A stretch of DNA of 64,000 nt, from contig NZ_CALPBY010000002.1 in the NCBI RefSeq assembly GCF_943181405.1, positions 248,001-312,000 of the forward strand. The letters run 5' to 3'. Each line of letters starts with the position of its first letter. Positions within the stretch are counted from its first letter, which is position 1. The stretch comes from Cellulosimicrobium sp. Marseille-Q4280. Its GTDB lineage: Bacteria > Actinomycetota > Actinomycetes > Actinomycetales > Cellulomonadaceae. The translations under genes were made by a program, and so were the position numbers. The notes below the pieces were generated by a model. That model was given only the letters and a program-made list of their open reading frames with translations, did not search any database and was not told the DNA's origin. This document shows positions 9,263 through 19,227 of this stretch, piece after piece.

Positions 9263-9603
9263 CCGCACAGCTCGCCTGCACCACCGCGGACCTCGGACCG
9301 GAGGAGGCGCTGCGCGTCGAGCTCGCGTCCGCCGCGGGTGCCACCGTCGAGGTCGCCGTCGTGCGCGACGGCGACGGCGGGTGGCACGCCATCTCGGACA
9401 TCTGCTCGCACGGGGCCGTGTCCCTGTCGGACGGCGAGGTGGAGGGCTGCTTCGTCGAGTGCTGGCTGCACGGCTCGCAGTTCGACCTGCGGACCGGTCA
9501 GCCCACGGCGCTCCCCGCGATGCGGCCCGTGCCCGTCTACCCGGTGACGGTCGACGGCGAGCGCGTGCTCGTCGACGTCGACTCCACCGTCGGCACCCCC
9601 TGA
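9259..9603 (+). CDS. Rieske-type (2Fe-2S) non-haem ferredoxin
   Basis: A 114-residue Rieske-fold ferredoxin embedded in the SUF operon. Cluster ligands are Cys49/His51 (CSH) and Cys68/His71 (CWLH), the spacing of bphA3/NirD-like soluble Rieske proteins. There is no signal peptide or membrane anchor, so it is cytoplasmic. The GTG start overlaps the sufD stop by four bases. Its place in the operon suggests electron supply during cluster assembly or a client role; the exact partner is not known from sequence. Confidence 0.93.
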   Translation: MTAQLACTTADLGPEEALRVELASAAGATVEVAVVRDGDGGWHAISDICSHGAVSLSDGEVEGCFVECWLHGSQFDLRTGQPTALPAMRPVPVYPVTVDGERVLVDVDSTVGTP

Positions 9604-9661
9604 CACCCGGCCCGAGCGGCCGCACCCGAACGTCATCACCACACTTCTGGGAGAACCACGA

Positions 9662-11813
<2,152 letters not shown>

Positions 11814-11824
11814 GAGGACTCCGG

Positions 11825-12373
11825 ATGAGCTCGATGGAGCAGATGTACCAGCAGGTCATCCTCGACCACGCGAGGACCCCGCACGGGCGAGGTCTCGTCG
11901 AGGTGACCGACGGCGCCCCGAGCGGCCAGTCGCACCAGGTCAACCCGACGTGCGGCGACGAGGTGACGCTGCGCGTGGAGCTCGGCGGCCTGGCCGACGG
12001 CGACGCCGCGGGACCCGTGGTCCGGCGCGTGAGCTGGGAGGGACAGGGGTGCAGCATCTCCCAGGCGTCCCTGTCGGTGCTCACCGACCTCGTGACCGGC
12101 CGTCCCGTGACCGAGGCCGAGCACCTCGGCGAGGTGTTCCGCGAGCTCATGGGCTCGCGCGGCAAGGGCCTCGACGAGGCCGCGGAGGACGAGCTGGAGG
12201 ACGCCACGGCGTTCACGGGCGTCTCGCAGTACCCTGCCCGCATCAAGTGCGCCCTGCTCGGCTGGGCGGCGCTGCGGGACTCGCTCGTGACCTCGGGCGC
12301 ACTGGACCGGGTCGCCACAGACCAGAACCGCGCGGCGCACGCTGCCGGGGCAACAACGGAGGAGAACCGATGA
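11825..12373 (+). CDS. sufU: Zinc-dependent sulfurtransferase SufU
   Basis: Sulfur acceptor protein for SufS in Gram-positive bacteria. The 182-residue protein begins with MEQMYQQVILDHARTPHGRG and has the three conserved Cys (43 in NPTCGDE, 76 in GQGCSIS, 142 in RIKCALLGW) plus Asp45 that bind zinc. It also has the 18-20-residue insertion between the last two Cys typical of SufU and absent from IscU. The last 30 residues are a poorly conserved Ala/Thr-rich tail. The stop overlaps the next start codon (ATGA at 12370-12373). Confidence 0.95.
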   Translation: MSSMEQMYQQVILDHARTPHGRGLVEVTDGAPSGQSHQVNPTCGDEVTLRVELGGLADGDAAGPVVRRVSWEGQGCSISQASLSVLTDLVTGRPVTEAEHLGEVFRELMGSRGKGLDEAAEDELEDATAFTGVSQYPARIKCALLGWAALRDSLVTSGALDRVATDQNRAAHAAGATTEENR

Positions 12374-12723
12374 GCACCGAGACCGGCGCACCCGTGGAGG
12401 GTGTCGCACCGAGCCCGCCGAACGTCGCGGACGTCGAGGAGGCGCTGCGCGACGTCATCGACCCCGAGCTCGGCATCAACGTCGTCGACCTCGGCCTCAT
12501 CTACGGCATCCAGATCGACCAGAACAACCACGCGGTCATCGACATGACGCTCACGTCCGCGGCCTGCCCGCTGACCGACGTCATCGAGGACCAGTCCGCG
12601 CAGGCGCTCGACGGCCTCGTCGACGGCTTCCGCGTCAACTGGGTCTGGATGCCGCCGTGGGGCCCGGAGAAGATCACCGACGACGGCAAGGACCAGCTCC
12701 GCGCGCTGGGGTTCAACGTCTGA
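12370..12723 (+). CDS. sufT: SufT-like DUF59 Fe-S maturation factor
   Basis: A 117-residue MIP18/DUF59-family protein, predicted to help deliver or mature Fe-S clusters. Conserved elements are VEEALRDVIDPELGINVVDLGLIY (residues 19-42), the reactive Cys66 in LTSAACPLTDV and the C-terminal WMPPWGPEKITDDGK. It is the last gene of the SUF operon, overlaps sufU by four bases, and is followed by a strong palindrome. The gene name sufT is used by analogy. Confidence 0.93.
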   Translation: MSTETGAPVEGVAPSPPNVADVEEALRDVIDPELGINVVDLGLIYGIQIDQNNHAVIDMTLTSAACPLTDVIEDQSAQALDGLVDGFRVNWVWMPPWGPEKITDDGKDQLRALGFNV

Positions 12724-12741
12724 CGACTGCCTCGCACCACC

Positions 12742-12773
12742 GACGCCGCGCCCCCGTACGGGGGCGCGGCGTC
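12742..12773. terminator. 32-bp perfect palindrome after the SUF operon
   Basis: Bases 12742-12773 form a perfect 32-bp palindrome (GACGCCGCGCCCCCGT then its complement), 18 bp after the sufT stop. A second perfect 14-bp palindrome GCTGTCGCGACAGC follows at 12776-12789. There is no T-tract, which is common for actinobacterial terminators. Confidence 0.75.
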
Positions 12774-12879
12774 GTGCTGTCGCGACAGCGACGAGGGAGG
12801 CCATGACCGACCGGGCTCACCCGGCGTCGCCGCCCGTGTCGTCGCTGTTCACGATCTGGTTGCGGATCCTTCTGGTGCG

Positions 12880-12908
12880 TTGACGTGGACTGTCCTGAGT
12901 GTTGGGAT
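12880..12908 (+). promoter_or_regulatory. Probable sigma-A-type promoter of the DUF2637-like gene
   Basis: TTGACG at 12880-12885 and TGGGAT at 12903-12908 are 17 bp apart, in a locally AT-richer stretch. The predicted start of transcription near 12915 leaves a short leader with a GGAGGA ribosome site (12931-12936) before the GTG at 12941. Confidence 0.5.
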
Positions 12909-12940
12909 ATGTGCGCCCACACCACTTTTCGGAGGATCAC

Positions 12941-14290
12941 GTGACACAGCAGGACCAGACCGGCTCGGGCGGATCGCGGCAGGCGCGCTACCGCGGCAGG
13001 CACCTCCCGATGGTCGCGGTGGTCGTCGCGGCGACGATCGCCACCGCCCTGGCCTACAGCGGCATGGTCCTGTTCGGTCTCGAGGTCGCGCACATGTCGC
13101 CGCTCGAGGCGTACGGCCTGGCGGGCTTCCTCGAGGTCAGCCTCGTCGCCGTGGCGCTCATGGCGCGCAACGCGGCGCTCGAGGGCCGCCCGTACGGCAT
13201 CCTCCTCACGCTCACCTGGGTGCTCTCGGGCACGTCCGGCGTGTTCGCGGCGCTCCACGAGATCGCCGTCCCGACCGACAGCACCCCGTACATGGTGGTG
13301 TTCCGGTTCGTGCCGCCGCTGGTCGCCGCGCTCATGTGGCACCTCGCCCTCGTGGGGGAGCGGCACATGGTCACGGGCCACACCCTCGACGAGCGTCGCC
13401 GCGAGACGCGCGTCCACGGGTACGTCACCGCCCTGGAGCAGTGGCGCGACGCACGCGTCGACAGCTCCGGCTCGGCGGCTGACCTGCGCAAGGTCCGTGC
13501 CGCCCACCAGCGTCAGCGCGCCGCTCGGGACGGTGCCCTCAAGCTGCTGACGGTCGAGGACTTCGAGCGCCGCATGCAGATCTGGGTCGACCGCCTGGAG
13601 GCCGCAGAGCGCCACGCCAACCGGCTCGACCTCATCGGGGCGAGCTCCGTCAAGCGTGGCACCGCCCGTGGGCCGGCCGAGACCTCCGCGGACCTCGCGG
13701 CCCGGACCGCCGCGCCCGCCGAGGCGCGCGGCCCGGAGAGCCTCGCGCTGGAGTCGGCGCGCGACGCCGATGTCCGCGCGATCGAGGCCCCGCAGTCCGT
13801 CGTGCCGACTCCGGGACGCCGGGCCGGCGCGGCACGGGCCGAGGCTCCGGTCGTCGATCCGGACGAGCAGCCCTACGCGCCCGAGACCGCCTTCGAGGCG
13901 CTTCCCGACCTCTCGGCGCGGGTCAAGGAGGTGTTCGGGCGCACCGGACCGCTCCCCTGGGACCAGCCCGTCCCGGACACCACCGGCGCGGCGCAGGCCG
14001 TCGAGCCCGCAGCCGTGACGGGTCACACCCGGCGCGTCGAGGTCTTCGACCTCGACCGTCCCCGAGGGGGCGCGCAGGCCGCGGCGACCGGGACCGACGA
14101 GGCCTCGCTGGGCGAGGACCCGACCGCCGAGCGCGACCGCCGCATCGTCGAGCTCGCCCGCCAGGGCCTGAACCAGCGGGAGATCGCCCAGCAGGTCTCG
14201 GCGTCGCGGTCGACCGTCAGCCGCATCGTGCGCCGCTACGAGGACCAGAAGCCCGTGGCGGAGGACGACCGGGAGCTCGCGAACGCCTGA
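12941..14290 (+). CDS. DUF2637-like membrane protein with C-terminal helix-turn-helix
   Basis: A 449-residue protein. The N-terminal 130 residues contain four hydrophobic segments (about 20-45, 50-70, 83-103 and 112-132, with intervening GLEVAHMSPLEAYGLAGFLE), the layout of DUF2637 proteins often found on actinomycete plasmids and integrated elements. The middle (140-390) is charged, Ala/Pro-rich and probably disordered, with helical ERR/RLEAAER stretches. The C-terminus (about 398-436) is a helix-turn-helix: RRIVELARQGLNQREIAQQV then SRSTVSRIVRRYE. The GTG start has GGAGGA four bases upstream. Function is unknown; a membrane-tethered DNA-binding protein is inferred. No conjugation or integrase genes flank it. 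Confidence 0.7.
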   Translation: MTQQDQTGSGGSRQARYRGRHLPMVAVVVAATIATALAYSGMVLFGLEVAHMSPLEAYGLAGFLEVSLVAVALMARNAALEGRPYGILLTLTWVLSGTSGVFAALHEIAVPTDSTPYMVVFRFVPPLVAALMWHLALVGERHMVTGHTLDERRRETRVHGYVTALEQWRDARVDSSGSAADLRKVRAAHQRQRAARDGALKLLTVEDFERRMQIWVDRLEAAERHANRLDLIGASSVKRGTARGPAETSADLAARTAAPAEARGPESLALESARDADVRAIEAPQSVVPTPGRRAGAARAEAPVVDPDEQPYAPETAFEALPDLSARVKEVFGRTGPLPWDQPVPDTTGAAQAVEPAAVTGHTRRVEVFDLDRPRGGAQAAATGTDEASLGEDPTAERDRRIVELARQGLNQREIAQQVSASRSTVSRIVRRYEDQKPVAEDDRELANA

Positions 14291-14319
14291 ACCAGACCGT
14301 CACGCACGACGGTCGCGGG

Positions 14320-14346
14320 CTGAACGGCCTGAACGGCCTGAACGGC
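14320..14346. repeat. Three tandem copies of CTGAACGGC
   Basis: Three perfect 9-bp tandem copies lie 30 bp after the DUF2637-like gene, in a non-coding stretch. The rest of 14291-14481 shows no convincing gene. Confidence 0.6.
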
Positions 14347-14481
14347 GTGACGGCGGAGCCGGCCACGGCGACACGACACGCTCCCGGCGGGTCCGGGCCC
14401 GGTGGGCGGCGGTCCTCTAGCCTGACGACATCCCGTCAGCAGACGGGGACCGTGCGCCGAGCGCTGGCAAGGGAGTCGCGC

Positions 14482-14610
14482 GTGCGCGTCCTGCTCGTCA
14501 TCGACCAGTTCGAGGATCCCACCAACGGGACGACGATCTCGGCCCGGCGCTTCGCGAACGCCCTGCGCGGGCGTGGCCACGAGGTGCGCGTCGCGTGCTG
14601 CGGCGACGCG
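14482..14610 (+). pseudogene. N-terminal remnant of a GT4-type glycosyltransferase
   Basis: From a GTG at 14482 the frame reads VRVLLVIDQFEDPTNGTTIS and continues ARRFANALRGRGHEVRVACC. This is the characteristic first 40-45 residues of family 4 glycosyltransferases (Rossmann beta-strand, NGT motif, RRF..L..RGHEV). Similarity stops at about 14605; the frame then runs into low-complexity Pro/Arg/Ser sequence and a stop at 14776-14778. The remaining 300 or so residues of such an enzyme are missing, so this is a deletion remnant rather than a working gene. Confidence 0.6.
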
Positions 14611-14612
14611 GC

Positions 14613-14903
14613 TCGCGTGACGTCGACCCCGAGACCTCCGCGGACGACGTCGTGCGCTACCGGCTCGAACGGCGTGGAGCGTTCGCGTACGCCTGCCGGC
14701 TGGTCGTGCCGGTCGTGCCGATGGTCTTCACCTACGGCCGACGGTCCCGGTGGCGCCCCCGGCCACCGCTGCGGCTGACGATCCTCCCGGCCGAGCGACC
14801 CCGGGGCGCCGGCCCTGCCGACGTCGTCGAGCTCATGACCCGGTGCCGTGCGGCGATGGAGGCGGTCGTGCTGGAGTCTCGCGGCGACGTCGCCCGGTGG
14901 TGA
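14613..14903 (+). pseudogene. C-terminal remnant of a PlsC-like acyltransferase
   Basis: In a different frame from the glycosyltransferase remnant, this segment reads DVDPETSADDVVRYRLERRG, then AFAYACRLVVPVVPMVFTYG and PPLRLTILPAERP, ending at TGA 14901-14903. The GAFAYA...VPVVPMVFTYG block and the following RLTILPAE resemble the last conserved block of lysophospholipid acyltransferases, but the catalytic HX4D half is absent. The most economical reading is a deletion that fused the start of one gene to the end of another, with loss of frame. The assignment is tentative. Confidence 0.45.
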
Positions 14904-14972
14904 GCCCACCCGGCCTACGATGCTCCTGCCGGTGACGGTGCCGGCCGCACGACAGAAGGAGTCACGACGCCC

Positions 14973-15674
14973 ATGCTCGCCGCGTGGGGCGCGCTCGCCC
15001 TGCTCACCCTCGTCCACCTCGTGGCACAGCTCACCGGCGCCTCGACGCTCGCCGACACGTCGCAGTGGTTCCTCATGCCCGTCCTCGCGGGCTGCCTGTG
15101 GCTCGCCACGCGGTCCGCGGCCGGTACGGTACGACGCCGCTCTCGCCTCGTCCGCCTCACGCTCCTCGCACTGGGCTTCTCGTGGCTCGGGGACACCGCG
15201 CCGGACCTCGCCGACGGCGACGCCGCGTTCCTCGTCATGGTGGGCTTCTTCCTCTGCGCCCAGGTGACCTACACGCTCGCGTTCTGGCCCTACCGTGCGG
15301 GCTCCGTCCTCCGACGCCCGACCGCTCTCGCGCCGTACGTGCTCGCCCTCGTCGCTCTCGTCGTGGCGTGCGCGCCCGGTGCGGGAGCGCTCCTCGTCCC
15401 GGTGGTCGTCTACGGGCTGTGCCTCGTCGCGATGGCGGTCACCGCCACGGGTGTCGACCGCCTCGCCGCCGTCGGCGGTGCGGTCTTCCTCGTGTCGGAC
15501 GCCCTCATCGCGCTGGACGCGTTCGCCCCCAGGTACGACCTGCCTGAGCACGGCTTCTGGGTCATGCTCACGTACGTCGGAGGCCAGCTGCTCCTCGTCC
15601 TGGGCGTGCTGCGTCGTGAACGCAGGACCGTCCTGACCCGCGCCGAGGACGGCGTCGCGTGGGCATCGACGTGA
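14973..15674 (+). CDS. YhhN/TMEM86-family membrane protein (lysoplasmalogenase-like)
   Basis: A 233-residue integral membrane protein with about eight hydrophobic helices. Family-typical features are the Asp-containing FSWLGDTAPDL after helix 3 and FLVSDALIALD before the last helices. The YhhN family includes lysoplasmalogenases that hydrolyse the vinyl ether bond of lysoplasmalogen; the bacterial substrate here is not established. GAAGGAG lies about 10 nt before the ATG at 14973. The next small gene begins inside its last 16 bases, in another frame. Confidence 0.8.
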   Translation: MLAAWGALALLTLVHLVAQLTGASTLADTSQWFLMPVLAGCLWLATRSAAGTVRRRSRLVRLTLLALGFSWLGDTAPDLADGDAAFLVMVGFFLCAQVTYTLAFWPYRAGSVLRRPTALAPYVLALVALVVACAPGAGALLVPVVVYGLCLVAMAVTATGVDRLAAVGGAVFLVSDALIALDAFAPRYDLPEHGFWVMLTYVGGQLLLVLGVLRRERRTVLTRAEDGVAWAST

Positions 15675-15985
15675 CTCTCGCCCGCGTCGTGCAGGCGGGG
15701 ACCAGCCCACGTCGACGGTCGACGAAGACGCTCGCCGTGGTCCTCGACGACGGCGACACGTTGGCGCGAGCTCTTCCGAGGAGCGGGCTACCGATGCTCG
15801 GCCGCACCGACCCGTACGGTGACGTCACCCTCAGCCGGACGGAGATGGGTCAGCTCGTCTCCGAGCTCCGGACTCTGGCCGGACGCGCCGCACGCGGCGA
15901 CGTCGCGGTTCTGGTGCAGGTCCTCGACCTCGCCGTGCGGTGCCGAGACGCTCCGGGCACGGAGCTTCGGTTCGAGGGGGACTGA
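15659..15985 (+). CDS. Conserved hypothetical protein, 108 residues
   Basis: Not recognised as a named family. The protein starts MGIDVTLARVV and contains PMLGRTDPYGDVTLSRTEM followed by a helix-rich half (QLVSELRTLAGRAARGD, VLVQVLDLAVRC). Proteins with a similar GVD... and RxDPYGDT layout occur as stand-alone genes in actinobacteria, as far as I recall. The GTG at 15659 overlaps the YhhN gene by 16 bp, suggesting coupled expression. It has no signal peptide or membrane segment, so is probably cytoplasmic. Confidence 0.65.
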   Translation: MGIDVTLARVVQAGTSPRRRSTKTLAVVLDDGDTLARALPRSGLPMLGRTDPYGDVTLSRTEMGQLVSELRTLAGRAARGDVAVLVQVLDLAVRCRDAPGTELRFEGD

Positions 15986-16003
15986 CGGCTTCGGTCCGTC
16001 GGT

Positions 16004-16576
16004 TCAGTGCGGCGCCTGGGCCGCGACGGAGGCCGGTCCGGACCGCGCGAGCCGGTCGACGAGTCGTAGCGGGCTGGGGATCCGCCCGTCGCCGGGCAGG
16101 TCCACGACCAGCCTCGCCGCGGCCGTCAGGTCGATCCCTGTCGCGGTGACGTGCAGCGGACGACCGCTCGTGCCGCGCAGGATGCTGACGGCGTGCGTCG
16201 CCGGGCGGAACCGTTTCTTGGCGACGCCGACGATCGCCCGTGCGACGCCGGACTGCGCGACGTGGGCACCCAGCCCCGGGGTTCCCTGTGGGTCGAGCGT
16301 GACGTAACCGTCGACGATCAGCAGGTCGATGGTGGCGACCTCCGCGAGGACCGCGATCAGCGGCGGGAGCTCTCTCTCGAAGAAGCGCCCCGGCACGTAG
16401 GGCTCGACTGTCGGCACCGAGATCGTCCGGGTGTCGATCACGGACAGGAACGACGGGTCGGCGGCGACCACGACCGCGGCGTGCGCGCCGCCCTCGTGAG
16501 GGTAGTGGACGTCTACCGCCGCCGAGCGCCCCAGCCCGCCGAGAGGATCCCCGAGCCGGGCCGGAGCCGTCGCCAC
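16004..16576 (-). CDS. nfi: Endonuclease V
   Basis: Nicks DNA near deaminated bases such as inosine. The 190-residue protein has the catalytic metal-binding residues of the family in order: Asp in AAVDVHY (about residue 20), Glu in PYVPGRFFERELP, and Asp in LLIVDGYVTLD; then PGLGAHVA and GVAKKRF, the substrate-binding segment. It is shorter than E. coli Nfi (223 residues) because the N-terminus is reduced. The GTG at 16576 is the best-supported start. An upstream ATG (16678) would run far into the 3' end of the neighbouring topoisomerase gene and adds Arg/Pro-rich shadow sequence. The weak start signal leaves the exact N-terminus uncertain. Confidence 0.85.
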   Translation of the reverse strand: MATAPARLGDPLGGLGRSAAVDVHYPHEGGAHAAVVVAADPSFLSVIDTRTISVPTVEPYVPGRFFERELPPLIAVLAEVATIDLLIVDGYVTLDPQGTPGLGAHVAQSGVARAIVGVAKKRFRPATHAVSILRGTSGRPLHVTATGIDLTAAARLVVDLPGDGRIPSPLRLVDRLARSGPASVAAQAPH

Positions 16577-16583
16577 AGAGTCT

Positions 16584-19034
16584 CTATCCGACGGCCGTGA
16601 TCGGGGAGGAGAGCGGCGTGCCCGAGCCGTCGCGGCGCTGATCGGCCTCGGGCAGCTCGGCGGACTGGCCCCCCGCACCCGTCGCGCGCGGCGGTCCCTG
16701 CCCGACCCAGGCGAGGATCAACGCGTCCTCGCCCTTGAGGAAGCGGTGCGCCCGGACTCCGCCCGTCGCGCGCCCCTTGCCGGGGTACAGCTCGTACGGC
16801 GTCACCTTGGCGGCGCCCGTCTGGGTGCCGGGCAGCGCGCCCGACGACCCGGCGACGGTGACCACGACGGCGAGGTCCCGCACGTCGGCTGCGACGACAC
16901 CGAAGAATGTGACGCGCTGGCCGTCCGCGAGCCGGATGCCCGCCATGCCTGCCGCCGACCGGCCCTGCGGCCGGACGGAGCTCGCGTCGAAGTGCAGGAG
17001 GCTCGCGTCGCTGCTGACGAGCACGAGCTCGTCCGCGTCGGTCGCGGGTGCGGCGCCCACGACGGCGTCGCCGTCCTTGAGCCCGATCACCTCCCACGCG
17101 TCGCGGTTGCTGGGGACGTCTCCCGGCAGGACGCGCTTGACGACGCCCTGCGCGGTGCCGAGCGCGAGCGGGGGAGCGTCGGCGTCGAGCGAGGCGATGG
17201 TCACGGCCTCCTCGCCCGGCTCGAGCGCGACGACCTCGCTGAGCGGCACGCCGCCCGACAGGCTCGGGGCGCCGTCCGTCGGGGGGATCGCGGGCAGGTC
17301 CAGGACGGAGACGCGGACCAGGCGCCCACGGTTCGTGACGAGGCCGATCTCGCCGCGCGCCGTCGTGCGGACGCGGCCGCGCAGGACGTCGTGCGCGGCC
17401 CGTGCGCCGCTCCGTGCCGGCTCGGTGTCGTCGCTCGTCCGGGCCAGCAGGCCCGTCGCCGAGAAGAGCGCCCAGCAGGGCGTGTCGGCCACCTCGAGCG
17501 GCACGGCCGCCGTCGTGGTCGGTGCGGCGCCCGCGGACTCGAGCAGGATGGTGCGTCGCGGCGTGCCGTAGGTCTTCGCGACGTCGGCCATCTCCGCGGA
17601 GACGACGGCGCGGAGCTTCGTGTCGTCGCCGAGGATCTCCTGCAGCGCGGCGATCTCCTGGCGGAGCGCGTCCTGCTCCTTCTCCAGCTCGACGCGGGAG
17701 AACTTCGTCAGGCGGCGCAGCTGGAGCTCGAGGATGTACTCGGCCTGCGGCTCGGACAGGTCGAAGACGGCCTGCAGGCGCTCGCGCGCGGCGCGCGCGT
17801 CGTCCGAGGAGCGGATGACCTGGATGACCTCGTCGATGTCGACGATCGCGATCAGCAGGCCGTCGACGAGGTGCAGGCGCTCCGAACGCTTGCGCAGGCG
17901 GTGCTCGGACCGGCGGCGCACGACGTCGATGCGGTGGTCCACCCAGACGACGAGCAGCTCGCGCAGGCCGAGCGTGCGCGGCTGGCCGTCGACGAGCGCG
18001 ACGTTGTTGATGCCGAACGAGTCCTCGAGCGGCGTGTACCGGTAGAGCTGCTCGAGCACGGCCTCGGGGTTGAAGCCCGTCTTGACCTCGACGACGATGC
18101 GCAGGCCGTGCTCGCGGTCGGTGAGGTCCGTCGCCGCGGTGACGCCCTGGATCTTCTTCGCCTTGACGCCCTCGGCGATCTTCTCGATGACCTTCTCGGG
18201 GCCGACGACGTACGGCAGCTCGGTGAAGACGATGCCCTTGCGGCGCGGCGTGAGGTTCTCGACCCGGGCGGTGGCCCGCGTGCGGAACGAGCCGCGTCCG
18301 GTACGGTACGCGTCGCGCACGCCGTCGAGCCCGACGATCTTGCCGCCCGAGGGCAGGTCCGGCCCGGGCACGAACCGCATGATCGCCTCGAGGTCGGCAT
18401 CGGGGTGCTGCACGAGGTGGCGCGCGGCGGCGATCACCTCGACGAGGTTGTGCGGCGCCATGTTCGTCGCCATGCCGACCGCGATGCCCGACGCCCCGTT
18501 GACGAGCAGGTTCGGGATCGCGGCCGGGAGGACCTCGGGCTGGGTGAGCTTGTTGTCGTAGTTGGGCACGAAGTCGACGACGTCCTCGTCGAGGCCGGTC
18601 GTCATCGCGAGCGACGACGGGGCGAGACGCGCCTCGGTGTACCGGGAGGCGGCCGGTCCGTCGTCCAGCGAACCGAAGTTGCCGTGCCCGTCGACGAGCG
18701 GCAGGCGCAGGGAGAAGTCCTGCGCGAGGCGCACGAGCGCGTCGTAGATCGCGCTGTCGCCGTGCGGGTGCAGCTTGCCCATGACCTCGCCGACGACCCG
18801 CGCAGACTTCACGTGCGAGCGGTCGGGGCGCAGGCCCATGTCGGCCATCATGTAGAGGATGCGGCGCTGCACGGGCTTGAGCCCGTCACGTGCGTCCGGC
18901 AGGGCGCGCGAGTAGATGACGGAGTAGGCGTACTCGAGGAACGACCCCTCCATCTCCGTGGCGACGTCGACGTCGACGATCGTCTCGTTCACCTCGGCCG
19001 GGTCGAGCGAGGGGGTCGAGGGCTTGCGCGCCAT
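16584..19034 (-). CDS. parC: Type IIA DNA topoisomerase subunit A (topoisomerase IV/ParC-like)
   Basis: DNA-cleaving and rejoining subunit of a type II topoisomerase. The 816-residue protein has the winged-helix/tower N-terminal core, catalytic Tyr132 in SRYTEARLA, a quinolone-region [16 protein letters not shown] that keeps the Ser and Asp of sensitive enzymes, and a C-terminal beta-pinwheel (about 520-780). I see no gyrase QRRGGKG box in the C-terminal part, which argues for decatenation (topo IV) rather than gyrase. The partner ParE is not in the window. The ATG at 19034 follows AGGAG by 11 nt. It could instead be annotated gyrA; only family comparison would decide. Confidence 0.9.
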   Translation of the reverse strand: MARKPSTPSLDPAEVNETIVDVDVATEMEGSFLEYAYSVIYSRALPDARDGLKPVQRRILYMMADMGLRPDRSHVKSARVVGEVMGKLHPHGDSAIYDALVRLAQDFSLRLPLVDGHGNFGSLDDGPAASRYTEARLAPSSLAMTTGLDEDVVDFVPNYDNKLTQPEVLPAAIPNLLVNGASGIAVGMATNMAPHNLVEVIAAARHLVQHPDADLEAIMRFVPGPDLPSGGKIVGLDGVRDAYRTGRGSFRTRATARVENLTPRRKGIVFTELPYVVGPEKVIEKIAEGVKAKKIQGVTAATDLTDREHGLRIVVEVKTGFNPEAVLEQLYRYTPLEDSFGINNVALVDGQPRTLGLRELLVVWVDHRIDVVRRRSEHRLRKRSERLHLVDGLLIAIVDIDEVIQVIRSSDDARAARERLQAVFDLSEPQAEYILELQLRRLTKFSRVELEKEQDALRQEIAALQEILGDDTKLRAVVSAEMADVAKTYGTPRRTILLESAGAAPTTTAAVPLEVADTPCWALFSATGLLARTSDDTEPARSGARAAHDVLRGRVRTTARGEIGLVTNRGRLVRVSVLDLPAIPPTDGAPSLSGGVPLSEVVALEPGEEAVTIASLDADAPPLALGTAQGVVKRVLPGDVPSNRDAWEVIGLKDGDAVVGAAPATDADELVLVSSDASLLHFDASSVRPQGRSAAGMAGIRLADGQRVTFFGVVAADVRDLAVVVTVAGSSGALPGTQTGAAKVTPYELYPGKGRATGGVRAHRFLKGEDALILAWVGQGPPRATGAGGQSAELPEADQRRDGSGTPLSSPITAVG

Positions 19035-19227
19035 GGTCGTGCGGGCTCCTGCCGGTCGGTGCGTGGGGACGCTGGTCGGGGTGGCGGACGGCCTTCCCGC
19101 CGGACGCGAGGGTAGCCCACGCGTCCCACAGCCGGACCACGCCCCCGGCCGCTCAGGACGATTGTCCTCCTCGACCGGGCCGCGCGGGTGCAGGCGCACC
19201 GCGCCGCCCACCGCATAGCCTGGGGGC

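Noticed and set aside
12742-12773. 32-bp palindrome considered as an attachment site or transposon end
   Set aside because: There is no direct duplication or second copy nearby, and its position right after the SUF operon fits a terminator.
16004-16678. Longer start for endonuclease V at 16678
   Set aside because: It would overlap the topoisomerase gene by 95 bp and adds Arg/Ser/Pro-rich residues without family similarity.
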